Shown here one piece after another: positions 11,193-23,408 of a stretch of DNA of 64,000 nucleotides. The notes below the pieces were generated by a model. The model worked only from the letters and a program-made list of their open reading frames with translations. It made no database searches and was not told the origin of the DNA. The position numbers were made by a program, and so were the translations under genes. Source of the DNA: Hortaea werneckii (lineage: Eukaryota > Ascomycota > Dothideomycetes > Mycosphaerellales > Teratosphaeriaceae); the NCBI GenBank assembly GCA_037044905.1, contig JBAOKB010000105.1, positions 620,001-684,000 of the forward strand, given 5' to 3'. The stretch's first letter is position 1; each line of letters opens with the position of its first letter.

Positions 11193-13197
11193 ATGACCAA
11201 AAAGCCTACCGTCTCCTTCCAGAATCGTGAACGCCGCATGAGCAACAGCAGCGCCACCAGTCCAGTCGCCAACATGAACGGGAGCGGGAACAAGAGTCCC
11301 ATGCGGGCCAATGGGGCTAAGAGCCCTACTCGCCAGGGTGGGAAGCAGCAGGAGAAAGGTGGGAGGCCAGATACGACGCCAAGTGGATGGGCGACGGAGA
11401 ATGAGGAGGATGAGAAGGTGAGTCTCTAACATTCTATTGCTATCATTGTGGATGGACCAGAGGGAGGCAAAAGGGAAATTAGAAAGAAAAGAAGGCCATC
11501 CAAGAGCGAACGAACAGGGACAAGCGCCATCCCAACAGCATCTCATAATTGGCATGACAATCCCACTAACCTCTCCTCTCTCCCACCAGTCCTCCAGCAA
11601 AGCCGTAGAGAAACCCACCGAACCCTCAGCCTACGAGAAGAAAAAACAAACCTTCATCACCCGCGCCATCTGGACCTTCGTCATGATCGCCATCTTCTTC
11701 GGCAGCATGTTCGCCGGCCACATCTACGTCATCATCATCGTGACGGCGGTGCAGATCATCTCCTTCAAGGAGGTCATCGCCATCTCCAACGTGCCTTCGC
11801 GCGCCCGCTCGCTCCGGTTTACCAAGACCCTGAACTGGTATTTCCTCGGCACCACCATGTACTTCCTCTACGGCGAGAGCGTGATTTATTATTTCAAGCA
11901 TATTGTGCTGATTGATCGCGTGTTGTTGCCTTTTGCTACGCATCATCGATTTATTAGTTTTATGCTTTATGTCATTGGTATGTTTTTTTTTTTTTCTTTT
12001 TGCACTCTCTCTTCCAATCTCGAAATTTACCCTCCTAGCTATGGATCGTCCTATTCCGGAATCAAGAGAATGGGTTACCCCGTTCTGTACATATGGCATT
12101 TGCTAACCACCCATCTCCTCAAACACAGGTTTCGTCTTCTTCGTCGGCTCCCTCCAAAAGGGCCACTACCGTTTCCAGTTCACCCAGTTCGCCTGGACCC
12201 ATATGGCGCTTTACTTGATCGTCGTCCAGGCCCACTTCATCATGAACAACATCTTCGAAGGCATGATCTGGTTCTTCCTGCCTGTGAGCTTGGTCATTAC
12301 CAATGATATCTTCGCCTATGTCTGCGGGATCACGTTTGGGCGGACGCAGTTGATTGAGATTAGCCCCAAGAAGACTGTGGAAGGTAAGTCCCTTCCTCTT
12401 CTCGACCTCTTCTGTCCCGACCTCCCAGCCAAGAAAAGTTGCAGCTCGTGATAGCCCCGGGTCGTCACCTTTTCCCCCAACATAAGCTGACTCTCATCTC
12501 TCCCACCTCTAGGCTTCCTCGGCGCCTGGATCTGCACCATCGTCCTCGGCTTCGGCCTGACCAACCTCCTCATGCGCTCCAAATACTTCATCTGCCCCGT
12601 CAACGACCTGGGCGCCAACATCTTCACCGGCCTCGAATGCGAACCCAACCCCGTCTTCATCCCCCACACTTACTCCCTCCCCATCATGCCCTTACCCAAC
12701 CTGACCCCCTCTTCTTCGGACCCCACCACCTCCTCCTCATGGTCCTCTCGTTCCCAACCTCCCTCACCATCTCCCCCATGCAATTCCACATCCTCGCCAT
12801 GTCCACCTTCGCCTCCCTCATCGCCCCCTTCGGCGGCTTCTTCGCCTCGGGCCTCAAACGCACCTTCAACATCAAGGACTTCGGCGACTCCATCCCCGGC
12901 CACGGCGGCATGACGGATCGCATGGATTGTCAGTTTATCATGGGGTTCTTCGCTTTCATGTATTTTCAGAGTTTTATCGCTGTGTATAAGGCTAGTGTCG
13001 GGGGGGTTATTGAGATGGCTATCACGGGTCTCAGTGCCGAGGAGCAGGCTGAGGTTGTGAGGGGTTTGGCTAAGCATTTGGTTAATCAGGGGGTTGTTGG
13101 GGGAGGGTTACCGAGTGGTTGGGGGAGAATTTGGTCGTGGGTGGTGCGGCTGCTGCGGTTGGAGGTGGGAGTTGAAGAAGAGGTTGGGTCAGAGTGA
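11193..13197 (+). CDS. cds1: Phosphatidate cytidylyltransferase (CDP-diacylglycerol synthase)
   Basis: Makes CDP-diacylglycerol from phosphatidate and CTP in the ER membrane, the branch point to phosphatidylinositol, phosphatidylserine and cardiolipin. Exons are 11193-11417, 11590-11977, 12129-12383 and 12513-13197, all with GT-AG introns. The N-terminus is Ser/Lys-rich and cytosolic; several hydrophobic segments follow (AIFFGSMFAGHIYVIIIV, FVFFVGSL, WFFLPVSLVITNDIFAYV). The C-terminal half holds the family signature S-x2-KR-x4-KD followed by PGHGG-x2-DRMD, so catalytic residues are intact. One frame break near 12705 (run of five C) lies between PHTYSLP and FFGPHHLL; one extra C restores the frame. 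The gene is single-copy and essential in yeasts, so the break is more likely an assembly error than loss of function. Intron 11978-12128 begins GTATG followed by a poly-T tract. Confidence 0.92.
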
Positions 13198-15136
13198 AGG
13201 TTTGAAAAGGGGGAGAGAGAGGTGGACGGATGAGGTGATTTTCCAAAAAATTGATGGGGATCCCCCTTTTGTGGCAGGGGGGATGCAATGGATGGATGGG
13301 AGGCGTGGTAATGAGCTGGGAAAAGCAAGGGAAGGGGGAGCAAGCAGGTGGATGGTGGACGCGGATCTCGAAGTTCAGCTTGATCGGCTTCCTCGCCCCC
13401 TTTTTTTTTTTCTTTTTCTTTTTACATATTTTTTCATTTTTTACCCACTTGAAAAAAAAAGTTTCCTCCTCCTTGAGTCTTCAACAGATACCCTTTGTAC
13501 CACTGCCACAGGAAAAATACAAGGAAGAAAAGAGAGGAGAGTTGGTCTGGCAGATGGCATGGGGAAGGCAAGGGGGAAGAGGGAGCCAGAGTGTTCATTG
13601 GCGGCCTGTTGCCAACCCGCAGAATTTATGCCACTTGAGGAATCGAGGCGTGGGAAGGATAGAGGTCTATAGGACAGCAGAAAGAAAAGGGGTACAGAGT
13701 GTGTGTGTGTGGATTTTTCAGGAGAGAAAAACGACAATTTCTGTCTAAGCAGCACCCCAAGAGAAGTAGGAGGAGGAGGAGGACGGAAAGAAGGGAAAGG
13801 GTTTTTCCCGGTTGTGAAGTGCACAAAGATGAAGAAAGCTGCCAATTTGGCTTTTCAACAGGTTTTATTCACGCGAGATACCAATAAGGGCGTGAAGAAT
13901 TTTTTTTTTTTTTTTTTGAAATTGGAAGGATGGTTAAGATAGTAGGAATGAAGGGAAGGAGGGAGGGGGCAAGTGAAGTTCTCTTTGGGTTGCAGGGAAT
14001 TAATGGATTGATTTGAGGCTTCTTGTTTATTCTTCTTCCATTTCTTGTTTTTTTTTTTTTTTTTTGCCCATTTGTTCTTCTCGGTTGACAATTTTTTAAC
14101 CTTGTCGGCCAGCGCTGGTAGGCCGCCGTAGATACCACTACGTATATGTCTGATGATAAAGGTGAGATAGATCACTTGGTCTGAGGTTTTCCTGTGGTCG
14201 GGATTTTCGTGGCTCATATCGTCCCTCCGCTAAGCCTCATGTGCATGCAACGCATGAGAGTGCAAGATGCTCACAATGGCCTCTAATGCTCCATGCATCA
14301 TCTCTCCCACGATGAGAGGCTGATTGGGAAAGGTAAGGGGAGCCGGATTCCTCATCCACGAGCTACGGCAGCAAACGCACAACATGAATCGCAGCCGCCC
14401 GACATCCGCGCGTCGCATACCTCCGCTCGCACGTGATGGGTGGGTTCAATAGTGCCCTCCAGCCTCCCCAATGCATCCTCACCCAGAGCTGAACAACCAA
14501 GTTCACTACAAGATGGCGACGTTTCCACGCTAGGCTGAAGCTAAAGAAGGAAAGTGGGGTTGCTTTCCTGAATCTCTCGCTCTTTTACCCCGCCTTTCTT
14601 TCACATGCAACGGACCTGCATTACATGGTACTCATTCCCAATCTGCAGACAGACGTGGCTGGACTCACGGGCATCTGCGATGATACCTACGTACGTACTA
14701 TGTAGGTAGGAAGCTGCCGGGACAGAGCTCCCAGCCCGCAGGTGAGGCGTGATTAGAGCACAGGTACATCCAACATACATAGTACTGATGCGAGGTGAAG
14801 CTGGCGAGGCGACTCTATTGGTTCCAGACCTCTATTGTTGGGTGGGCGTGTGGCGGCTTCCGCCCGCTTCCAAGCGATAGTCGTAAATGTCGTGACCCGA
14901 CGAAACAAGGGAGCAGCACGTGCATCGTCTGCAGCTGGACGTGGCGGTTCTAGTTTCAGGTACAGGTGAGGAGGTGCTCTTGCTCTAGCTAGCTACTCTC
15001 TTGCTTTCCTTCTCTTCACTTTCCTCACCAACAGCATTGCTTCTTTTGAAGCAACAGATTAAACGCTTCCACGCATTCCAAGACACCCAGCACGAAGGAG
15101 TAGTACACAGGCTAGAGAAGTACTACACGAGTCATC
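13198..15136. promoter_or_regulatory. Long intergenic region: cds1 3' side and gph1 promoter
   Basis: 1.9 kb without a supported gene. The left part has poly-T tracts (13401-13411, 13900-13917, 14048-14065) and a short TG repeat near 13697. The right part is promoter-like: an inverted repeat TACCTAC (14684-14690) / GTAGGTA (14702-14708), and an E-box CACGTG at 14917-14922, about 215 bp upstream of the gph1 ATG. The leader just before 15137 is pyrimidine-rich. Whether these sites act is inference. Confidence 0.4.
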
Positions 15137-18100
15137 ATGGCGGCAACGACAACAACAAAGGCCTATCCTTCTCGGGAGCGGAGGCCGAGCATGTCGGTAT
15201 GGATGGCGAAGGAATCACGTCCACACATATGCGGTTGCAAAGACTGAAATGAGCGCAGGCCCCAATTACCGACCTGGACCCAATCGGCCCTCCAGGCATG
15301 ACCCGTCCCAAACACAAGCGGACCGTGACTGGCTTTGGACCACAAGAGATTAAGAATGTCGAGGCGAGTATCCCGGAGCCGCAACGGGCAGCGTATGTAT
15401 CTCACCACATTTCACTCCAATTCACTGCAATACCCCATGATTGACCCACCTGGCATAGATGGAAGAAACACTCGGCGGCCGAATTCCAAACCAAAGACGA
15501 ATTCGAAGGCGAGGTAGTCCGCCATGTCGAAACCACCCTCGCCCGTTCCCTATTCAACTGCGATGAGAAGGCCGCGTACGCCGGTACTGCCCTGGCTTTC
15601 CGTGACCGGCTCGTCATCGAATGGAACCGTACTCAGCAGCAGCAGACATTCGCCGACCAGAAACGGGTCTACTACCTCTCCCTTGAATTCCTCATGGGCA
15701 GAGCACTGGACAACGCCATGTTGAACGTAGGCATGAAGGACATTGCCAGGGAGGGACTCGGCGACCTAGGCTTCCGCATGGAGGATGTCATCTCCCAGGA
15801 ACGCGACGCCGCGCTCGGTAACGGTGGCCTGGGTCGTCTCGCCGCCTGCTTCCTCGACTCCCTCGCCACCCTGAACTATCCCGCCTGGGGCTACGCGCTC
15901 CGCTACAAGTACGGCATCTTCCGCCAGGAGATCGTGGATGGCTATCAAGTCGAAGTCCCGGACTACTGGCTCGATTTCAACCCCTGGGAGTTCCCGCGTC
16001 ACGATGTCACTGTCGATGTGCAGTTCTATGGCAACGTCAGAAAGCATACAGATGAAAGCACGGGCAAGTCAGCTTCAATCTGGGAGAATGGGGAGATTGT
16101 CACAGCTACAGCGTATGATGCCCCCGTCCCCGGCTACGGGACCAAGACGACGAATAATTTGCGTCTCTGGAGTAGCAAGGCGAGCCATGGCGAGTTCGAT
16201 TTCACCAAGTTCAACTCCGGCGAGTATGAGGCTTCGGTCGCGGATCAGCAGCGTGCGGAGACGATCTCGGCTGTTTTGTACCCCAATGATAGTCTGGAGC
16301 GGGGGAAAGAGTTGAGATTGAAGCAGCAGTATTTCTGGTGTGCGGCTTCGCTGTATGATATTGTTAGGCGGTTCAAGAAGTCTAAGAAGGCGTGGAAGGA
16401 GTTTCCGAATCAGGTCAGTTTACTCCAAATTTCCAGGCAGCTGACCGTCGGAGGTGGTAGTGAGTGGGCACCATAGGGAGAGTTTCCACTGACACTCTTC
16501 TGTGTGATTAATAGGTTGCCATCCAGCTAAACGACACTCATCCGACGCTCGCCATCCCTGAACTTCAGCGCATTCTCATCGATCATGAAGGTCTAGAGTG
16601 GGATGAAGCTTGGAACATTGTCCAGAAGACATTTGGATACACCAACCACACCGTTCTCCCTGAGGCATTGGAGAAATGGTCCGTCCCACTCATCCAACAT
16701 CTCTTGCCTCGACACCTCCAGATCATCTACGACATCAACCTCCAATTCCTGCAATACGTCGAGCGCAACTTCCCCAAAGACCGCGAAATGCTCGGCCGCA
16801 CCAGCATCATCGAAGAAAGCCAACCCAAAATGATCCGCATGGCCCACCTGGCCATCATCGGCAGCCACAAAGTCAACGGCGTCGCCGAACTCCACTCGGA
16901 CCTGATCAAAACCACCATCTTCAAGGACTTCGTCAAAGTCTACGGCCCCGACCGCTTCATCAACGTCACCAACGGCATCACGCCCCGGCGCTGGCTGCAC
17001 CAAGCCAACCCGCGCCTCTCCGAACTCATCGCCTCCAAACTCGGCGGCTACGACTACCTCCGCGACCTGACCCAGCTCCACAACCTCGAATCCTTCGTCC
17101 ACGACCCTGCCTTCCGGAAGGAGTTCCAGGAGATCAAATACGCGAACAAGCTCCGCCTGGCGAAGTATACCAAGGAGGTCCACGGCATCGCCGTCAACCC
17201 GGCCAGTCTGTTCGATATCCAGGTGAAGAGGATGCATGAGTATAAGCGCCAGCAGCTGAATATCTTTGGGGTTATCCATCGGTATCTGGAGTTGAAGGGC
17301 ATGGAGGCTGAGGAGAGGAAGAAGGTTCAGCCTCGTGTGAGCTTTTTTGGGGGCAAGGCGGCCCCGGGGTATTGGATGGCGAAGACGGTTATTCATCTTG
17401 TTAATGCTGTGGGAGGGTGGTTAATAATGATCCTGGTGAGTTTTTTTTTTTTTTTCTTTTTTTTCTTTCTCTCTTTGTTTTTGGGCGACAGGGCTCTGTT
17501 CGAGATGGTGTGGTCAAATGGGGGAAAGGGGATTTTGTTTTTTAATTGTTTCTTTTTTTTTTAAAAAAAATAACGAAAACCGTCTACAACAGGGGTGGGG
17601 CTGACTGGCTTTTGCTATCTGGTAGATATCGGTGATCTGCTGAAGGTGGTCTTCTGGAAGATTACAATGTCAGCAAAGCGGAGATCATCGTCCCCGCGAG
17701 CGATATCAGCGAGCATATTTCCACTGCTGGGACTGAAGCGTCGGGGACGTCAAATATGAAGTTCGTCTTGAACGGGGGGTTGATAATTGGCACCTGCGAT
17801 GGCGCCAATATTGAGAGTAAGCAGACCAAACCCTACATGAATAAGCTTGAGACGACATGTGAAAGGCGTACTGATTATGACAACTCTTTCCGCAGTCACC
17901 CGCGAAGTAGGCGAAGACAACATCTTCCTCTTCGGCAACCTCTCCGAAGACGTCGACGAACTCCGCCATCACCACTTCTACGGCGATTTCCAACTCGACC
18001 CCCAACTAACCCGCGTCTTCCACGCCATCCGCGCGGGAACCTTCGGCGACGCCGGCCAGTTCTCCGCCCTCGTCGACTCCATCGTCGACCATGGCGATTA

Positions 18101-18503
18101 CTACCTCGTCTCGGACGACTTCAAGAGCTATCTCGACACCCACCGCTTGATCGACGACGCGTATCGCGATCAGGAGACGTGGTTGACCAAGACGATCACG
18201 AGTGTGAGTCGCATGGGCTTTCTTAGTAGTGATCGGTGTATTGAGGAGTATGCCGAGACCATCTGGAATGTGGAACCGCGTAAGTCGTGCATTTCTTCTT
18301 TCCCGTGCTTGCCCCTCACACCCATCGATTCTTTTCTCCTTGGTCCTCTCTAGCAATTTTGCTCTGCGGGCCCTCCCTCTCCTTTCCCTCCGCTTTGCTT
18401 CCCCCTTTTTCCCCTTTCCCTTGGAATCAGCTCCTGCGCCACCGGATTCCGTGTTCGGAGATTAACGTGCTTTTTCTCATTAGTGCCACCTTCGGAGCAG
18501 TAG
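15137..18503 (+). CDS. gph1: Glycogen phosphorylase
   Basis: PLP-dependent enzyme that releases glucose-1-phosphate from glycogen in the cytosol. Exons are 15137-15196, 15259-15392, 15459-16413, 16515-17435, 17626-17816, 17896-18279 and 18484-18503. The N-terminus carries SRERRPSMS and [12 protein letters not shown], which resembles the phospho-regulated N-terminal region of fungal phosphorylases. Core motifs include [63 protein letters not shown] and the PLP-lysine block [10 protein letters not shown]. The protein ends EPLPPSEQ. Two one-base losses are needed to read through: near 17416 (GGG, before VVNNDP) and near 17652 (CTTCTGG, where FLEDYNV is expected). The intron at 17436-17625 begins GTGAGT then a poly-T run. 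Length of about 880 residues is normal. Neighbouring indels of the same type point to assembly error rather than a dead gene. Confidence 0.92.
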
Positions 18504-19751
18504 GGTAGGCGTTTTTGTCTGTCCGCGTATCTTCGTGGGAAGGAGTGTCATGCAGTGTCGGAATTTCCTTTCGTGAAAGGGGTGGAAAGAGAGTTCCCAG
18601 TGTCTCCCCATTCCCTCCCCCTCACCCCCCTCTCCTTGCCCTGTCGAGGGACGAATGGATCGTCTGGGCTACGGTTGTGGAAAGGGAAGCTAGGATTGCA
18701 GGATCTAGAAGGTTGCTTGAGGGTCGGAAAGCGAAGGAAATCATGGGAGCAGAGCTAGATGTCTAGAGTAGGAGAACAGTGGGAATGCTAGATCGAGACA
18801 GCCGAGAAGAAAGTCGTAGGCGTGATAGTCTGTATTTGTGACTTTCTATCGTCACCCTTTCATTTCAATTTTTATTCCTCGTTTCTCACATACCTTCTTT
18901 ACACTGCCTTATCTCTTTCACTTATTTCCCTCCCCTTTTGCTTCGGGACTTCTCTCCTTGTCTTTCCGTTTTGCCTCGGTATCGGTAAATCTACACTATC
19001 TACTTTCAATAGTCCTTCTCTATTGTTAGTTAAAGGCTATATTATTCATTGCCAACGTCTTTCTTTCTTTAATTTTTCTATTGTCTTGAGAGAACCAAAG
19101 TATGAAAGGGAGAGAGAGAGAAAGATACTGAAACCTAGATAGTGATGTACAACTGTCTTGTGTCTTTCCTTAACAAAAATTCAAAACAAGGTCTATACCT
19201 TCTTCTTTCATTTTTACGTTTTCACTACCCCGTCTCTCGGCAGTTTACACACAAAAAAAAAAAAAAAAAAAAAAGAGGGGCATCGAGGTTCCTCTTCCTT
19301 TTATTTTTTTTTTTCATAGGTTCCTCTTTTGTAAACGATTGAGAAGGAAACGCAAAGAAAGTTCCGACGACAGGAACGAAAAAGGAGAAGAACGGGGGCG
19401 GGGGAGGGCGGAGGGAAATTAGAGAAGCAAAGAAAGCATTATACCATTACTGAAACATTTAATAGGTCGGGCCAGAAAAGGGGGAAAGTAACAAAAGAGA
19501 CAACCTCTCCTACAAGAATACCTTTTTCTTCGTTAAGCATTATCCATTAAGCACTACATCTAGATGGCCTTTTCCCTTCCTTCCCCTCCCTCTTACTTCT
19601 TTCTCTCTTTCTTTCGCTGAAGGAGAAGCAGGGGGCCCACAAAAACGAAAAACAGAAAAGGTTATCTACAATATCATGAAAAATGACCATTACACCATTA
19701 TCACCACCCTCCCATTTCTCCCGATCCCATCTCATCTCAAGGGCCGCCTCC
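18504..19751. other. Convergent 3' region between gph1 and bst1
   Basis: 1.25 kb downstream of both genes. It is rich in T and pyrimidine runs on the + strand (18830-19330) and contains a 22-base A tract at 19253-19274. Such sequence is typical of fungal 3' UTRs and terminators. Open frames here are Ser/Phe/Leu low-complexity readings of T/C-rich DNA and are not supported as genes. Confidence 0.45.
19252..19275 (+). repeat. Poly(A) homopolymer tract
   Basis: 22 consecutive A (19253-19274), the longest homopolymer noticed in the window, between two convergent genes. Its true length is the kind of number an assembly may get wrong. Confidence 0.8.
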
Positions 19752-22700
19752 TCACCTCCCTTCCCTGTCGCGAAGCACCCCCACGTCCCCCGCCCTGTCC
19801 CTCCCCTCCTCCTTCCCTGTTTCCTCCACGAGAGATGTCCTCGACGCCTCGGTATGCGATGGACGGGGGAAATACTGCTGGACGAGCTGCGCGAGCGGAA
19901 GTGGAATCGAGCCCGCGCTGAGATGGATCAGGAAGAGCCAGGCGCACAGGGCGTTGACGAGGTGGTGCAGCGGTAGGCGTACGTGACGCCGTAGACGGCG
20001 GCGTAGAGGGCGAAGGCGAAGAGGGCGATGTTGGTTAGGTAGCGGATTCTATATCGGGGTTGTTGTCAGCGTTGCCTCTTCTTCTTCTTCTTCTTCTTCT
20101 TTTGGGGAAGGGGATGCGGGGTTTTCTCTTTTCTTCTCTGGGCTTTCGTCTTGGTGGGAAAGGGATGATGAAAAAAAAAAAAAGATGAAGAAAACTCACC
20201 GGCTCGTGACCCTCGGCACCATCCCCCCCGCCCTCATCGTCTCGACCAACAAAATCAACGGCAACACCGCCAGCAGATTCTGATAGGCGGAGAAGGGCGT
20301 CAACCAATGCACGGCGAGATTATGGATCCAGACGACCAGGACCGGCATATTAAGGGGTAAGATCCACAGCATTAGGACTAGCATCGAGTGCACGTAGTTG
20401 TAGAAGTTGTAGGCCGGGGCTGAGCCGGTTTCGCGCGCGAGACGGAGCGCCCGTACGCAGGTGCCCAGGTGCACGATGTTCAGGACCATATATGCGAATT
20501 GGTAGGGGATCAGGGTGATGACGAGGAGGAGGAGGATGCTGGTTGTGATCATGCGTTGTTGGGGGGAGGTGATGGCGAAGGAGGTGGTGGAGGTGGTGGG
20601 ATGATGACGGGTATCGTCGGTTTTCGTGAGCAGGGTTCGTAGACGGCCGTAGATCAGAGCTAGGGTTTCCGTGATGGTGAGGACGAAGTAGTTGCCGGCT
20701 ATGCAGACGCCGACGCTGACGATGCCGAAGAGCGGGACGAGGAACCAGAAGAATGGATCCGAGGTGCCTAGCATGAGATCGTTGACGGTGAAGTCGATGC
20801 TGGTCTCGTCTGTACCGGTGGACTGACTGAACCACCGTCGCGCCCACGGTCCTTGCGTTGCTTTCGACAGTGCAACCGAGAGGAAGGTCAGAGCGGCGAC
20901 TATGGCGGGGATTGACGTCCGGATGCAGTGATCCATACTTTGCGAAAAGCTCATGAAGACGCCTGTCGCATCGTATACCTTGAACTGTTTTCGCAAAACA
21001 ATTGCGACAACGAGCAGCGGGAAAGCGGCGAACACAGTCCGATACCGCATCACAAGCTTCCCTGCGCTGCCAACTAGATCCACCGTAAGTGAGACCTTCA
21101 CAGTAGAATTGCAAGTCGGATCTGTCCAGAGCTGCAAAGACAATCCCTCGCTGGCTCCTTTGCCGCTTAAAGGGGGCGGCATGTAAGGTGAGATGCCATG
21201 GACGTTAATATTACCTCCTTTGGTATTGACGAAGTACTTGGACTCGTACGGCTCCTGGATGGACTGTCTCAGCAGCGGAGCGAACAGCTCCTCCTGTCCC
21301 TTTTGACACGGGTCGCGATGCACGTGGAGGTTGTACGCGAACATTGTCGAGTGCACTTCGGGGATCTTCAACTCGGTCATCATCGGACGGTCGTTGCCAA
21401 GTTTCCGGCGTAGGCCGTTGATGAGGATCTGGTGGTGGCCTTTGCTGACTTTCAAAGTCGATTGGTTGCCAGCGCTGAATTCGGCTAATAACCAGCCACG
21501 ATTGGCCTCCGTCGGCTGCTCGACCACCGCAACGAACTGGAAGTCGCGCAGATCTTCCAGAGCGTATTGCAGGTATGTGAAAGGCTTAGCCTGGTCGAAT
21601 GCGTTGACGGAGGTGTTGGTTGAGGCAGGAAGGTATGTGACATCTGCTACTGCATTCTTGCAGGCAAGTCTAGTAGTCCCTGCAGCTCCCAACGCACTTT
21701 TGATGTTAATGGCGAGCGCCGAGGCAAAATGTCCAGAGGGTGGGGACGCAGTACACAGCAACGTGGTCAATTTCCCGTTTTCATCATCTCCAACATGATG
21801 TTCCTGGTCAGTCATAAGCGTGAATTTGCTGCCTTCAGAATGAGGCTCTGCTGGAATTGGTAACAAGTGGGTCTTCGTCTTGGCCATGTGGCCAGGCGAG
21901 CGGATCACAAGTCTCTCATTTTGGCTCAAAATCGAGGCAGAGCCTTCTTCGAGAGTGAGAAACGTGGTCGGTTCACTGTCGAGCGCGGCTTTCTCGACAA
22001 CCGATTCCATTCCAGTGAGTAGCCGCTTGCGTAGAGCTCGGATCCTGTCTCCCTGGCCCAATGTCTGTGTCGGCCGTCTTGCGTCCGCCACGTCGAAAAT
22101 CGCTCTGACTAAAGCCTTCCGGAACTGGTCACACCACATGATAGCGAGATGGTCCATCCCTGTCCAGACCTGCGGGATCGCCGAAGTGAACACGGTGAAT
22201 CCGTGCGTATCCGGGACTAGAGAAGTCAGGCTCGAATACTCTGAGGGTATCATCGTATCGAGACCGCCGCCAGCGACAGACACTAGCGTGACGTCTGCGA
22301 GAGGGTTGTTTTCGGGGTTGAGGGTAGAGTAAGAATCCCGCCAGAATGTATTGATATCGTTGTATGTCGAGACCATGTCACGATCGAAGGAGATTGGCGC
22401 GCGGGCATGTGGCGCAGATAGGGTTATGATGGTGTTGATTGTGCTGTCCTGGTAGTTGGGCATCCTCAGCATAGTCCGCGCAACTATGCCACCCATTGAA
22501 TGTCCCAGGATAATTACCGACTTGGGATCTGGCAGTCCAGGTTCGCGCAAGGATCGGTGCGGGTTGTGATAGAGCGCCAGGATGTACGCCACTGCCTCGT
22601 TGAGGTACTCGGCCTGATCCAGCATCGTCTGGCCATGAAATGCAGTAAGCTCTTCATTAAAATCGACTGTGAAGAAATCAAGCGGGCGTTTCCCGCTGCT

Positions 22701-23408
22701 CTCAGCGCCCGGATCGTTGCGTAAGACATCATGAAAATACCGCGCTGCTTCGGCCGCAATCGGGCGTACCTGTTTGTAGCTGCCTGCGTTTCCTGGTATA
22801 AAGATAACCGGTATCCCCTTGACTCTTGTGTCCTCATCCACCCCGCCCTCCCGGTACAAATACAGCGAATACTTGCTGGCGAAGCGGGTATGTTCCGTGT
22901 CAAAGTCTGCAAAGCGAGCGAAGGCCGGCCTCATATAGGACATGGCGCATCCCTTGGGATCCATTTGCAGGGTGAAGAAGGACCGCATGATGGTCGCCAG
23001 GAGGAGTATGGAGCATGCCGTGGTCGCCAAGGTCAGGAACGAGCAGGTCCATGGGCCTCTGAGCTGCGCTCGCTGCTTGCGCAGGTACTCGGTTGGTTCC
23101 CTGGATTCCTTGGTCCGTAGCGGCTCATTGAGGAGTGCATTCCCTTCCAATGCTGGCTCCGGCAGCGCCGTGCGTGGCCACTGCGAGCGTGTCCCCGCGC
23201 GCACATCTCCATTTGTCTCCGGCGCACTCGCCCTGTCCTCTTGCCCCTTCATCGTCGTCGCCGTCGTTCTCGTCTGCGGTCGGGTGGTCGCTCGTGATCC
23301 ATCGCTGCTCATTGCTCGGCTCGTGGCAGGCTTCTCCGGCCCATGGAACATTCCCCGTGTGACAACATGAGACTCATCTTCGCCGGAGCTGGAAGGGCGC
23401 CTTCTCAT
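19752..23408 (-). CDS. bst1: GPI inositol-deacylase (PGAP1/Bst1 family)
   Basis: ER membrane lipase that removes the acyl chain from the inositol of GPI anchors, needed for ER exit and quality control of GPI proteins. I start at the ATG at 23408 (MRRRPSSSGEDES); the longer open frame to 23474 begins with GTG. After an N-terminal Ser/Thr/Arg-rich cytosolic tail there is one transmembrane segment (LATTACSILLLATIM), then FIPGNAGSYKQVR, the lipase box GHSMGG with nucleophile Ser, LSAPHARAP and VWTGMDHLAIMWCDQ, all diagnostic. The C-terminal third holds multiple membrane spans. Intron 20049-20199 contains a (TTC)n run on the + strand and joins VTS to RIRYLTNIALFAFALY. The final exon breaks frame near 19971 (CGCTGC where one more C is expected), giving LHHLVNALCAWLFLIHLSAGS and a stop at 19752. 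About 1,170 residues. Confidence 0.9.
20078..20101 (+). repeat. (TTC)n microsatellite in bst1 intron
   Basis: Run of about seven to eight TTC units inside the bst1 intron; on the transcribed strand this is GAA repeats near the 3' half of the intron. Confidence 0.7.

Noticed and set aside
18822..19342. Small membrane-protein genes in the gph1-bst1 gap
   Set aside because: The frames are Leu/Phe/Ser readings of T/C-rich 3' sequence, without conserved motifs.
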